This document shows positions 18,090-27,391 of a DNA stretch of 64,000 nt, piece after piece (within the stretch, counting starts at the first letter, position 1; every line of letters begins with the position of its first letter). The notes beneath the pieces were generated by a model, which was given only the letters and a program-made list of their open reading frames with translations, did no database searches and was not told the origin of the DNA. The DNA is taken from contig JAFLBQ010000001.1 in NCBI GenBank assembly GCA_017303805.1, positions 186,001-250,000 of the forward strand. Reading direction: 5' to 3'. The translations under genes were made by a program, and so were the position numbers. Source of the stretch: Cytophagales bacterium. Lineage in GTDB: Bacteria; Bacteroidota; Bacteroidia; Cytophagales; Cyclobacteriaceae.

Positions 18090-18590
18090 TTATGTGCTTT
18101 TGTAGATTTTTTCAGGTTGTGCGAGCACCTCCATCCACTTGTCGGTTTCAGCAAATTGGCGAATAGTTTGATTGCGCTGTTGCAGAAGGTTTACCAGGTA
18201 ATTTTTCAGCACCAGGCTGTCAACTACTTCACCCAACCACCCATAAGGCGATTGAAAATAAAACTGATCGATCATTACGGTACCCGAATCGGTACAATAG
18301 AAGAAATGATCGTGCACCATTTTTTTAAATGGCCCGGCCTGCATTTCATCTGTAAAGTAAAAGGGGCGGGTAAATTTGGTAATGGCCGACTCTAATGTAA
18401 ACCACACCCCAAAATGACGTGCCCGCCACGTAACCCTGTTGGGATAGTCCATCAAGCCGGCTTGCACACCGCTTATAATTGTTTCGTGGTGGTGTTGCAT
18501 TGAAAAGCGATGTAAGTCCACGCTGCGCGCCAGATCGAAGCAGCGTTCGATGGGGGCATTTATTGCGGTGGAGAGTTCAATTTTATTCAT
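18090..18590 (-). CDS. SRPBCC-family (polyketide cyclase-like) protein
   Basis: 166 residues. The opening IELSTAINAPIERCFDLARS and the hydrophobic-cavity pattern (FYFTDEMQAGPFKKMVHDHFF, MIDQFYFQSPYGWLGEVVDS) match SRPBCC ligand-binding proteins annotated as cell-division-inhibitor-like. It probably binds a small hydrophobic ligand; the exact role is unknown. Only 5 bp separate it from the upstream pfkA stop, so it is probably cotranscribed with it. Confidence 0.82.
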   Translation of the reverse strand: MNKIELSTAINAPIERCFDLARSVDLHRFSMQHHHETIISGVQAGLMDYPNRVTWRARHFGVWFTLESAITKFTRPFYFTDEMQAGPFKKMVHDHFFYCTDSGTVMIDQFYFQSPYGWLGEVVDSLVLKNYLVNLLQQRNQTIRQFAETDKWMEVLAQPEKIYKST

Positions 18591-18595
18591 GCACG

Positions 18596-19702
18596 CTAAT
18601 CGCCAAACGCAACACCAAGGCCTTTCGCTGCTTTTACGAGGTACGAATCTTTGCTAAGAAAATTGTATTCGGCTGTTGCTTCTTCCAGGCTTACTGAAGT
18701 GATGGCGTTGTTTTTGAATGCCACCATCCTTCCAAATTCTTTATGGAGTGCCAACTCAAAGGCTTTTACTCCAAACAGAGAGGCCAGTACGCGATCGAAC
18801 GCGGTAGGGGTGCCTCCGCGCTGCACATGGCCCAACACGGTTTCGCGAATTTCGGCTTTGCATCCGGCATCCTTCAGTTGTTTGGAAAGCTGATACGCCA
18901 CGCCACCTAAGCGAACATGTTCAGAGCCCTTTTCACCAGCCGATGCGGTAATGCTTCCGGCTTTGGGTTTAGCGCCTTCGGCAATTACAATATTTACAAA
19001 CCCGCGGCCTTTTTTATAGCGCAACTCTATCTTCTTTACAAGTTTGGCAATGTCGTAGGGGATTTCGGGAATGAGACAAATCTCTGCACCTCCTGCAATG
19101 GCTGTATGCAGGGCAATCCAGCCGGCATCGCGCCCCATCACTTCCATTATCATTACCCGGTGATGGCTTTCGGCTGTTGTTACCAACTTATCAAAACTAT
19201 CCGTAGCAATTTGTACGGCCGTTTGAAATCCAAAAGTGATGTCGGTGGCAGAAAGATCGTTGTCGATAGTTTTTGGAACACCAATCATCGGTAATCCTTT
19301 ATCAAAAAGTACTTTTGAAATTTTCTGCGAGCCATCGCCACCAATGTTAATGATGGCATCGAATTGCAATGCTTTTATTTTTTGAACCAGCTCATCCGAG
19401 CGATCGATGTAGGTGGTTGAGCCATCGGGTTTCGTAACCGGAAATTTGATGGGGTTGGCCTTGTTGGTAGTTTTAAGAATAGTTCCACCCTTAACATGAA
19501 TGCCCGCGGTCCGTTTGCTGGTGAGTTTAATGATTTCCTGGGGCGAGTTAAGTACCCCATTAAATGCTTCAATGCTGCCGTACACTTCCCATTTTTCACC
19601 GCGAATACTCTCTTTTCGGGCGCGCTTGCACACACCCCTTATTACTGCGTTTAGCCCGGGGGCATCACCACCTCCGGTAAGTACAAGTATTTTTTTGGTC
19701 AT
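18596..19702 (-). CDS. pfkA: 6-phosphofructokinase
   Basis: 368 residues from the ATG at 19702, giving MTKKILVLTGGGDAPGLN; an in-frame ATG at 19747 would add 15 residues that do not belong to the family. Active-site segments are GGDAPGLNAVIRG, NIGGDGSQK (GGDGS is the ATP-type signature; PPi enzymes have GGDD), PKTIDNDL with the catalytic Asp, and EVMGRDAGWIAL. It phosphorylates fructose-6-phosphate. A TAAATTTG element at 19776-19783 may give it its own promoter inside the 3' end of the Sua5 gene. Confidence 0.95.
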   Translation of the reverse strand: MTKKILVLTGGGDAPGLNAVIRGVCKRARKESIRGEKWEVYGSIEAFNGVLNSPQEIIKLTSKRTAGIHVKGGTILKTTNKANPIKFPVTKPDGSTTYIDRSDELVQKIKALQFDAIINIGGDGSQKISKVLFDKGLPMIGVPKTIDNDLSATDITFGFQTAVQIATDSFDKLVTTAESHHRVMIMEVMGRDAGWIALHTAIAGGAEICLIPEIPYDIAKLVKKIELRYKKGRGFVNIVIAEGAKPKAGSITASAGEKGSEHVRLGGVAYQLSKQLKDAGCKAEIRETVLGHVQRGGTPTAFDRVLASLFGVKAFELALHKEFGRMVAFKNNAITSVSLEEATAEYNFLSKDSYLVKAAKGLGVAFGD

Positions 19703-19775
19703 AGTTGGAGAATTAAAATCAGCAGATTTTTTTAACAGTTCTTCCATTCAAATAATGGAAATATTTTGGCTGTTG

Positions 19776-19783
19776 CAAATTTA
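19776..19783 (-). promoter_or_regulatory. possible -7 element for pfkA
   Basis: The minus strand reads TAAATTTG, a perfect TAnnTTTG, overlapping the stop of the upstream Sua5 gene. It sits in an imperfect palindrome TGCAAA-N6-TTTGCA. Confidence 0.4.
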
Positions 19784-20737
19784 ATTTTGCAGGGTTGCTG
19801 CCCTGCGTAGTCGGTCGTTAATGGCCCGACCTATTCCTGTATCGGGAACAACTTCGGCAAGAATGTAATCTACCGGTGCTTTGTCGAGCGCCCGCAGGGC
19901 GGCAAACAAATGCTGTGCTGCTTCTTCGAGGTTGCCCGATGCCGAAAGTATGATTTGATGGGTTGCCGGTATGCCGGTTAATATGTGCTCGAAAACAATT
20001 GCCCCGGCATTTGCATGGGTGTGCTCAAGCAATTGCGTGCGCGTGCCCAACACAATTTTTTTATGTGGCGCGTAATGGCTTAGCAACTGGCCCGGGGCAT
20101 GCGGGTTGGAGGTGGAGTGAAGTTGTACATGAAGAGGCCCGGAGACTGGCTCTAAGATTTCCAATGCAAGGCCACCCAGCCGATATACCGTTGGCGCAGG
20201 TTCAAAACCAACAATAGTGGATTCGATACCCACGCTGCACTCTCCACCATCTACAATGTAAGCCACCTTATCGCCCAGTTGTTCATTTACATGTTGGGGC
20301 GTGGTAGGACTTACATACCCAAACGGGTTAGCGCTTGGCGCAGCCAATGGAAAAGGTAAACTTTGCAACAATTGCAAGGTGGTGGTATGATCAGGGCATC
20401 GAATGCCAACCGTATTGAGCCCGGAGGTTACCAGATCGGGCACGATCTCTTTTTTGGGGAGTAGCAAAGTAAGCGGGCCTGGCCAGAATTTTTTGGCAAG
20501 TGCTTTTGCTTCTTGCGGAAACGATGTGGCCAGCGTGGTGGCTTGTTCGATGCTGGCCACGTGTACGATCAACGGATCGAAATGCGGCCGGTTTTTAGCC
20601 TTGAAAATTTCAAGCACGGCCTTTTCATTCAAGGCATTGGCTGCAAGGCCATAGACGGTTTCGGTAGGAATAGCCACCAGGTGGCCTTCCATTAACAGTT
20701 GCCGTGCACGAGCTATATCTTTACCAATCTCAGCCAT
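19781..20737 (-). CDS. L-threonylcarbamoyladenylate synthase (Sua5/YrdC/YwlC type)
   Basis: 318 residues: an N-terminal YrdC catalytic domain (VAIPTETVYGLAANALNE, AKNRPHFDPLIVHV, WPGPLTLLLPK, RCPDHTTTLQLL, APSANPFGYVSPTT, GGECSVGIESTIV) followed by a Sua5 C-terminal domain (APGQLLSHYAPHKK linker onward). It makes threonylcarbamoyl-AMP for t6A37 modification of ANN-decoding tRNAs. The length with the extra domain marks the Sua5 rather than the short TsaC form. Confidence 0.94.
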   Translation of the reverse strand: MAEIGKDIARARQLLMEGHLVAIPTETVYGLAANALNEKAVLEIFKAKNRPHFDPLIVHVASIEQATTLATSFPQEAKALAKKFWPGPLTLLLPKKEIVPDLVTSGLNTVGIRCPDHTTTLQLLQSLPFPLAAPSANPFGYVSPTTPQHVNEQLGDKVAYIVDGGECSVGIESTIVGFEPAPTVYRLGGLALEILEPVSGPLHVQLHSTSNPHAPGQLLSHYAPHKKIVLGTRTQLLEHTHANAGAIVFEHILTGIPATHQIILSASGNLEEAAQHLFAALRALDKAPVDYILAEVVPDTGIGRAINDRLRRAATLQN

Positions 20738-20883
20738 TTTAATTTTCTAACTTTCAACAGTGCCAGGCAAGAGAATTCGGTGTCTGGTTCTGGCCATCCG
20801 GCAAGTCTGTTTCTGGATACAAAACTAAAATTTATTTGCCACGATACCGTAAACGCGTTAAGTTGCAGATAAACCAATGCCTT

Positions 20884-21045
20884 ATGAGTAATAAAACCCG
20901 CTCTATATTAAAAGCAATTGCAGTGCTGCTGGTATTGCTGGCTGTGTTGATGGAATTACATATCATTATTATTCCGGCCATTGCCGTGTACAAATTCTGG
21001 ATTGTAGTAATTGCCTTTGCGATAATGCTAATCAGTACAAAGTAG
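20884..21045 (+). CDS. small two-helix membrane protein
   Basis: 53 residues from the ATG at 20884 (an earlier ATG at 20836 adds a basic stretch). Two hydrophobic helices, ILKAIAVLLVLLAVLMELHI and FWIVVIAFAIMLISTK, are joined by a short IIPAIAVYK turn. It overlaps the convergent NUDIX gene by 14 bp. It resembles the small uncharacterised membrane peptides common in Bacteroidota; function unknown. Confidence 0.6.
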   Translation: MSNKTRSILKAIAVLLVLLAVLMELHIIIIPAIAVYKFWIVVIAFAIMLISTK

Positions 21046-21574
21046 TTTTGGCTTTCATTCGCAGTACCGATTGTTCTGTGGTGTAGGCCTCCAACTCTGC
21101 CAGCGGAATCCATTTTACATCGTGCGATTCTTCACTTACGATGAGTTGTTGTTGCTGCGAAACCTCTATTAAAAACCGAACATCGTAATGATAGTGGGCT
21201 GGAAAATCTTTTCGTTCGGGTATCAGATGAATGTCCACATCAAACGGAAGCTCGGTTACTACTTTAAAATCGTGCAAGCCGGTTTCTTCTTCTGCTTCGC
21301 GTAATGCAACCCGCCTTATATTTTCATCGCCATCGGCATGGCCGCCTGGTTGCAACCACTTGTTTAATTTAGCATGGTGTACTAACAACACGGCCTTTCG
21401 CAGGGGATCTACAATCCAGGCCGAGCCGGTAATATGTCCGGGTAAATGCGTGCGCTCAAAACAACCGGACGCGGCCAATAAATTCAGAAAGTCTTGTTTA
21501 AAAGATTCTTCTTCGGCATACGAAGATGTGTACCCGGTAATAAACCGAATCAGTTCGGCACGTGTTTGTGCCAT
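21032..21574 (-). CDS. NUDIX hydrolase
   Basis: 180 residues. The Nudix box is clear, GGHADGDENIRRVALREAEE with ETGL (pattern G-x5-E-x7-REUxEExGU). The protein hydrolyses a nucleoside diphosphate linked to another group; the preceding KLNKWLQPGGHADG and following DVDIHLIPERKDFPAHYHYD resemble NUDIX proteins acting on small nucleotides. Substrate not predictable. It begins one base after the end of the secreted-protein gene upstream on the same strand. Confidence 0.92.
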   Translation of the reverse strand: MAQTRAELIRFITGYTSSYAEEESFKQDFLNLLAASGCFERTHLPGHITGSAWIVDPLRKAVLLVHHAKLNKWLQPGGHADGDENIRRVALREAEEETGLHDFKVVTELPFDVDIHLIPERKDFPAHYHYDVRFLIEVSQQQQLIVSEESHDVKWIPLAELEAYTTEQSVLRMKAKTTLY

Positions 21575-21575
21575 G

Positions 21576-21929
21576 CTATTGTATTACAATAGTAACCTTA
21601 TTGAATTTACCGTCTTCCAGTTTACTAATAATTTCGCCACCCCCGGAGTTATCTTTATCATCCTTGCGAACAATTACGTAGTAGGAGCGGGCCTCCATCT
21701 TTTTAAGTTTTACGAGCCCTTTGGCATCGCTGGTGCCTTCGGCTACTACATTTTGTTCTTTCTGATAATCCTGTTCGGATTTAAAAAGTTTTACTTCAGC
21801 ACCGGCTACCGTGTTGCCGGTTTCATCGCGTACGGTAATAGTTAACGAAGTGTTGAGTAATTGGGCATGTGCTGGGGTGCCGGCCACAACCAGAATTGCA
21901 ACAAATAAGGTAAGAAACAGTGGTTTCAT
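21576..21929 (-). CDS. secreted carboxypeptidase-regulatory-like domain protein
   Basis: 117 residues from the ATG at 21929: signal peptide MKPLFLTLFVAILVVAGTPAHAQ, then a single transthyretin-like beta-sandwich (LTITVRDETGNTVAGAEVKL ... SDAKGLVKLKKMEARSYYV). Such domains appear as stand-alone periplasmic or surface proteins in Bacteroidota. It is followed by the NUDIX gene, with which it may be cotranscribed. Function unknown. Confidence 0.75.
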   Translation of the reverse strand: MKPLFLTLFVAILVVAGTPAHAQLLNTSLTITVRDETGNTVAGAEVKLFKSEQDYQKEQNVVAEGTSDAKGLVKLKKMEARSYYVIVRKDDKDNSGGGEIISKLEDGKFNKVTIVIQ

Positions 21930-21989
21930 AAGCGTTGTAATTTTTGCTTGCACATAGTTACGCAAAGCTGGCCACAAAGGAAAAATTTA

Positions 21990-24900
21990 TTAGCGCAGCA
22001 AGACCACACCGCCTCGTTTTTCCTGAGTACCTTTTTCCGGACGGAAGGAACTTACATATTTAAATACGTAGGCATACGTGCCCGGAGGCAATGGCTGGCC
22101 CGAATTATTGTTATAGCCTCCATTCCATTTAAAATTCTTGTCTTTCGATTCGAACACCAATTCGCCCCAGCGGTTATAAATCAACACCTGAAAGTTATCG
22201 GTAATGAAGAAAGTGTACGCAAAGAAATCTTTGTTATCGCCAATACTGCTGGTAGGCCGGAAGGCGTTGGGTGCAACAATTTTTGGAACACAATCATTGA
22301 GCACCTCAGTGCGGTCGCGTGCAATGCATCCAAACGAATTGGTGATATCCACATCGTATAAGCCCTCGCTGTCTGCGGTGAGTACGCGCTGGGTATAATT
22401 CAACGGCAGCTCATTCTTAAACCAATTATAGGTGATAAACGATCCTGGATCCAGGTCAACTTCTGAGGTGGCAGGATCGTTGTTGTCCGGATCGTTACAA
22501 ATAACAACCCGATTAGGTAAGTTACCCTGTGGCAAAGGAGCCTTTATCACTTGTATCTGTGCAGGGGTCATACAAACACCTTTGCTTATCTCCACCCGGT
22601 AAATGCCGGCTGCCGTTTGATTTGTTGTTGCCGCGGTAGCTCCGGCAATCAGCACATTATTCAAAAACCACGCATAGGTAACACCGGTTGCATTGGTTGT
22701 GGCGGTAAGGGTGAAGGGCAGGTTGTCATCGCACGCAGGTGTACCGCTTACGGCTGCAGTAATGGTTCCAATTACTGATACTACCTGCGGGGCAGAGCGG
22801 GTGATACATCCATTAACGGTATTCACCAATTCTACCTCGTAGCTATTGCCATTGTCGGCCGTTGTTAGACTTATGGTGCTGCCCAAAGCGGCAGGAGTGG
22901 CGCCTCCATTTACATACCAACGGTACGTAAAATTACCCGTTGGCTGCGCACTTAATAGTACCTGATCGGCACAGGCAGTTGTTTGTACAAAGGTGGGGTT
23001 AACCGGAGTACTTACATCGATGGTAATACTTTGTGTGAACGGACAACTGCCCGGCCCGGAGCCGGTAACGGTAAATGTTACAATACCTGCTCCGGGCTGC
23101 AGTTGAATAGTGGCACCGGTGGCTGGGCCCACAATGATTCCGGCTACATTAGCCGACCACACATAAGTGGTTGCTGTACCGGATGCCGTAAGAGTTGGGG
23201 TGGCATCGCATAAATCGCTGGCATCGATGGTAAATAAAACCGGTGCATTGGGCGAAACGGCAATGTTGCGTGAATCGATGCAGCCGCCACCATCTTCAAC
23301 CTGTAAGACGTAATTACCTGCAGGCAATGAAGGAGCTATGGCGGTTGTTAGAAATGGTGAAGTGGTTGGAGCGGAGGGACCAAAGACCTGGCCCGTACCC
23401 GAATTGGTAAGCGTGAATCGATAGGGGGAAAGACCACCGGCCACAGTAACTGAGTAGGCCACAATACAAGGATCTGTAACTACAGGTGTAATGGTAAGCG
23501 CTACATCATTTAGATTAAAGGCATCGGATGTTGAGCAACTTGAAATCTGATCTGTAACGATGGCAGAAAAAGTACCTGCACGTTGGCCGCCAATTGGCCC
23601 AATGGTAGTCGGGGCGGTTTGATCAAACCCTATTTGACTGAAACTATTTGGGCCGGATAAAAAGTACGAGTAGGGCCCACCGGCCGGTGTTGTTGTGTTA
23701 AGTTGAAGCGAAATGGTTCCATCGGCAAGTCCGCATGAAGAGGGGTTAGTGCCCGAAAGGGCAAAAGCCGGAGAAACGTTGATGGTAAACGCGATGTCTT
23801 CTGTTGTAAAACAAGTTGTAAACGGATCGGTAACGGTTACCTGGTAAGTAAAAACACCCGGTGCCGTTGTAGTTACAGCTTGTGTTTGGGTGGTGCTGGC
23901 ATTAACTCCATTAATCTGCCATTGATAGGTGGCACCTGGGTTTTGAGCGTCCAGGTTGGCAACGGGAAAATTTTCGCATATGGTTATATCGGGCCCCAGG
24001 TCCACCTGCGGTCGGTTGTCCACTACAATAGTTTGCGCACGGGATTGGCAGCCGTTGGTATCTGTAGTGGTTACTGAGATAATTGTTTGCGTGTTAACGG
24101 TTATTGTTTGAGTAGTTTCTCCGGTTGACCACTCGTGGGTGAGTCCCGGAGTGTTGGGGATGTTGGCATTTAACGTAACTGCTCCGGTGCATAACGGAGC
24201 AGCGCCCGGTATAGAAGGTGTGGCTGGCGGACTGAAGATACGCACTTGCTGAACGATGGTTGTATCCAAACCACATCGGTTAGTTAAGCGCATGGTAACA
24301 TTATACAATCCGGCTGCAGCATATACGTGTGCGGGCGAGGCATCGGTACTGCTTCCGCCATCGCCAAAAAACCATTGAAAATTATCAATCGGGTCGGTAG
24401 CCACACCGGTAAACCGCGTGGTATCGCCAAGGCAGAGTCCGGTAAACGAAAAGCCCGGCCCCCCAAAGGCGTTGCCTTGAAATTGAATGAAATTTGGTAA
24501 GCCCAACCTGCTATTGGTACCACCGGCCAACGTAAAGCCCGATGGATTGAAGAAAGAGAGCTGCGTAGTATCTTCATTAACCTGAATGGTGCCCAGTACA
24601 CTGCTGCCATTTATGGCTACGTAAAGTTGATTATCAGGTGCACGTTGAATGGCTCCCAACTCCAGGTTTTGGGTAATACGTTGTTTAAAAAAGGGCCGGC
24701 TAAGGGAATCCAGAAAATATTCAAAAATGTGCGAGGGCGTTGGTGTACCTTTAACGGTTGCAAAAAGTTTGCTACCTCCGGGTGAAAACTCTACACCGTA
24801 CACTTGTCCGTTGGGTTCGTTTAAATTGATTTGCCGGAAATTGTTAAGGGTACCGGTGTTGGTGTCGAGTGTAAATAATTCTACCAGATTGCTGGTGCCG

Positions 24901-27209
24901 GGTGTAGAGAGCGCTACCGCTACATTGTTACCGGTTCCTATTTTCATGTAGCCTTCGCCATTTGCTGCCGATTGGAAAGAATGCACCGATCCGATTTCGG
25001 TGTAAACCGGTTGGCCGATGCCATCGGCAGCTATGGGGTACGCACGAAAAGTATTGTTACCATACTCATGCACTAAGACCCACTGCTCCGTTGCTGTTAT
25101 GCGCTCCGTACTGCGCGAAAAGAGCACAACATTTTTTTGTTGCAACCCTCCGTTGCCGGAGTTGAGTTTTAAATCGAATAGCGAGTAGCGCACTTCGTAA
25201 AGAGAACTGCCATTGATTGCCTGTGTGGTAAAAATATAATAGAGCGTTTCATCTCCGGGCACCGGCACAATGATAGCCGATTGCGAAGCGGCCGGGTCGC
25301 CTCCAATACCACTATCGATTTCTGTATCCGTTTTGTCAAATACTTTGTCGCCATCGGTATAAAAGATCACATCGCCATTTCGATCGCACACAATGGCACA
25401 ACCTTCGGGCGCATTCATCGCGCTGTTGTTCAGTGCCACAGGCGGACTTTCGTTAAAATCAATTCCGGCCCGGTTTCCAAAATACCACACGTTCGATCGC
25501 TGATCTTGCAGACGGTATTCTTTTACATTTACTCCGGCATAAGCCGAACATCCCGAGGCATCGGTTACAACCACATAGTAATAGCCGGCAGAGTCGGGGG
25601 TAAGTGTATCGCCTAAATCGCCATTCGACCAAACGATTGAAGTTGCGGTGCCGCCTTGTATGGTTACTTTAACTCTGAATTGCGTAGCAGGGGTGGCGCT
25701 GCCGCGAGGGGGAGGAAACTCATCGCGGCAAGCAGTAGTATCTTGTACCAATTGCAGCGACAAGGCAAAAGGATTGATTGTTACCGGATGCGTTACGGAT
25801 TCAGTTTGCCCGCGGTAAAATGCATTGAGTGTAACATTATATGTTCCGGCCGCAGTGTAGGTATAGACCGGAGCCCAATTGCCCGAGCCGGACCCATCCC
25901 CGAAATCCCAGCGTAAGCTATCTGCATTGGGTAATACTTCCGGAAAAAAACTGGTGGGCGAATTCTGGCAAGTTCCCTGCGCAGTAAAATCAACCAGTAA
26001 CTGCGCACTGTCGCGCGGTTTGAATTGCGGAAACTGGGTACCGTTAAAATTGGAACCACTGAACAGCGCCTGTGCATTTACCACCTCGCTGGCAATGGTA
26101 TCGGTGCGAGTAAGTGATCCTAAAAGAAAAGGCCCCCCGGCAGTGGCCTGGTACAAATGATACATTACATTATCCGGTGCAATTTGTAACCCATAACTTC
26201 TAAAAGGTGGTGGTGAAATAACCGGTGCCAGGGTGATGCCTGAATTAAGGTAATCGTACTGTAACACATTGGCCGGAATACCGGTATCGCCATGCACTGA
26301 TAAATAGAGATATTGTCCCTGCGCATCCCATTCTATATCGTAAATAGCCTGGCCGTTGGTGGCGGCAACCGCTGAGTTGAAAATGGTTCGGTCAAAACTC
26401 AGTACACCGGTTGCATTATCGAAATTTAGAATATACGCGTTTACGTTTGGGCTTTGCGGAGAAACCGCGAGTTTACCTGAGGCTGCATGGTAAGAGAAGT
26501 TTGCGGCAGCATGGGCGAAGATGGATGTGCCCACCGGGTCGGGGTTAGAGAGTACCGTACTGAACGCGGCCGTTGCATCTATTAAAGTGGCTGCATACAC
26601 AGTGCCACCGTTTTGATGAGTGATTAACCAAAAATCTGTATTGTTGGCGTGAGGCACTACAATCATAGCCTCAGAGCGCGTAGTGAGGCCGGGTATGGCC
26701 ACATTTTTGGCGGCTTCCACCACACCAAGAGCAGGTGCCGGAAATATTGCATTGCCAAACTGATTCAGGTCAACCGATGATCTGCTGATGCTGCCACCGG
26801 TAGTAAAATTTGCAGAGTTGGTAAAGATATACCATCGGTTGGTGGTGCCCGGTACAGGTGCCACGGCTACGGGCTGGTTGGCGTTGGGTTGTGCATTCAG
26901 CCCGGTGCCGTTGGGCATTAAAGTATGTGTGGCATCGTACACCCGAATGCCATCGGTGTAAAACAAAAGATTGGCGGTAGCGGCATCGGTGGCAACTGCA
27001 GCGCCACCTTGTGCAAAAGGCAAGGCCTGGTTAGTAACGCGCTGGGCTACATTCGTTGCGCGGTTAAACCGGATGCCATTTGCCGAATTACCAAAGTACC
27101 AATTGTGCCGCGATAAATCTTGAGCGGTTAATGAAACCGGCAGCAGCAGTAAGAGCAAGAAAAGTCGCTGCACCAATCGAACCGTACCACTATTTTCGTA
27201 CTCCCTCAT
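21990..27209 (-). CDS. giant secreted protein with two WYFG propellers, PKD/Ig-like modules and T9SS type B C-terminal domain
   Basis: About 1739 residues from the ATG at 27209 (in-frame ATGs at 27218, 27221 and 27263 are alternatives). A signal peptide (LFLLLLLLPVSLTAQ) is followed by a propeller-like region opening HNWYFGNSANGIRFN, a PKD domain (LRWDFGDGSGSGNWAPVYTY), and a second copy of the propeller (NVWYFGNRAGIDFN). A second PKD (FQWFFGDGGSSTDASPAHVY) and a series of Ig-like modules come next. The C-terminal sorting domain contains APNAFRP, VLIYNRWGELVFES and LPPGTYAYVFKY. It should be exported by the type IX system. The divergent neighbour is a PorP/SprF protein, the family paired with type B CTD substrates. 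Ligand unknown. Confidence 0.9.
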   Translation of the reverse strand: MREYENSGTVRLVQRLFLLLLLLPVSLTAQDLSRHNWYFGNSANGIRFNRATNVAQRVTNQALPFAQGGAAVATDAATANLLFYTDGIRVYDATHTLMPNGTGLNAQPNANQPVAVAPVPGTTNRWYIFTNSANFTTGGSISRSSVDLNQFGNAIFPAPALGVVEAAKNVAIPGLTTRSEAMIVVPHANNTDFWLITHQNGGTVYAATLIDATAAFSTVLSNPDPVGTSIFAHAAANFSYHAASGKLAVSPQSPNVNAYILNFDNATGVLSFDRTIFNSAVAATNGQAIYDIEWDAQGQYLYLSVHGDTGIPANVLQYDYLNSGITLAPVISPPPFRSYGLQIAPDNVMYHLYQATAGGPFLLGSLTRTDTIASEVVNAQALFSGSNFNGTQFPQFKPRDSAQLLVDFTAQGTCQNSPTSFFPEVLPNADSLRWDFGDGSGSGNWAPVYTYTAAGTYNVTLNAFYRGQTESVTHPVTINPFALSLQLVQDTTACRDEFPPPRGSATPATQFRVKVTIQGGTATSIVWSNGDLGDTLTPDSAGYYYVVVTDASGCSAYAGVNVKEYRLQDQRSNVWYFGNRAGIDFNESPPVALNNSAMNAPEGCAIVCDRNGDVIFYTDGDKVFDKTDTEIDSGIGGDPAASQSAIIVPVPGDETLYYIFTTQAINGSSLYEVRYSLFDLKLNSGNGGLQQKNVVLFSRSTERITATEQWVLVHEYGNNTFRAYPIAADGIGQPVYTEIGSVHSFQSAANGEGYMKIGTGNNVAVALSTPGTSNLVELFTLDTNTGTLNNFRQINLNEPNGQVYGVEFSPGGSKLFATVKGTPTPSHIFEYFLDSLSRPFFKQRITQNLELGAIQRAPDNQLYVAINGSSVLGTIQVNEDTTQLSFFNPSGFTLAGGTNSRLGLPNFIQFQGNAFGGPGFSFTGLCLGDTTRFTGVATDPIDNFQWFFGDGGSSTDASPAHVYAAAGLYNVTMRLTNRCGLDTTIVQQVRIFSPPATPSIPGAAPLCTGAVTLNANIPNTPGLTHEWSTGETTQTITVNTQTIISVTTTDTNGCQSRAQTIVVDNRPQVDLGPDITICENFPVANLDAQNPGATYQWQINGVNASTTQTQAVTTTAPGVFTYQVTVTDPFTTCFTTEDIAFTINVSPAFALSGTNPSSCGLADGTISLQLNTTTPAGGPYSYFLSGPNSFSQIGFDQTAPTTIGPIGGQRAGTFSAIVTDQISSCSTSDAFNLNDVALTITPVVTDPCIVAYSVTVAGGLSPYRFTLTNSGTGQVFGPSAPTTSPFLTTAIAPSLPAGNYVLQVEDGGGCIDSRNIAVSPNAPVLFTIDASDLCDATPTLTASGTATTYVWSANVAGIIVGPATGATIQLQPGAGIVTFTVTGSGPGSCPFTQSITIDVSTPVNPTFVQTTACADQVLLSAQPTGNFTYRWYVNGGATPAALGSTISLTTADNGNSYEVELVNTVNGCITRSAPQVVSVIGTITAAVSGTPACDDNLPFTLTATTNATGVTYAWFLNNVLIAGATAATTNQTAAGIYRVEISKGVCMTPAQIQVIKAPLPQGNLPNRVVICNDPDNNDPATSEVDLDPGSFITYNWFKNELPLNYTQRVLTADSEGLYDVDITNSFGCIARDRTEVLNDCVPKIVAPNAFRPTSSIGDNKDFFAYTFFITDNFQVLIYNRWGELVFESKDKNFKWNGGYNNNSGQPLPPGTYAYVFKYVSSFRPEKGTQEKRGGVVLLR

Positions 27210-27391
27210 TGCACTCATCATGCGGAAAAATATCAGATCAGAATTTAAAACGTCAAACTCCACTAAAGTAATACAATTTGCTATAAAATTTCGTTTATCT
27301 GTGCAAACCGCGCTATTTGTCGGTAAATGTTTTTTTTAGTGTTCCGAAAGAATTTAATTTGCCTTGAGTGCACTTACCAAAAATTGAGTTG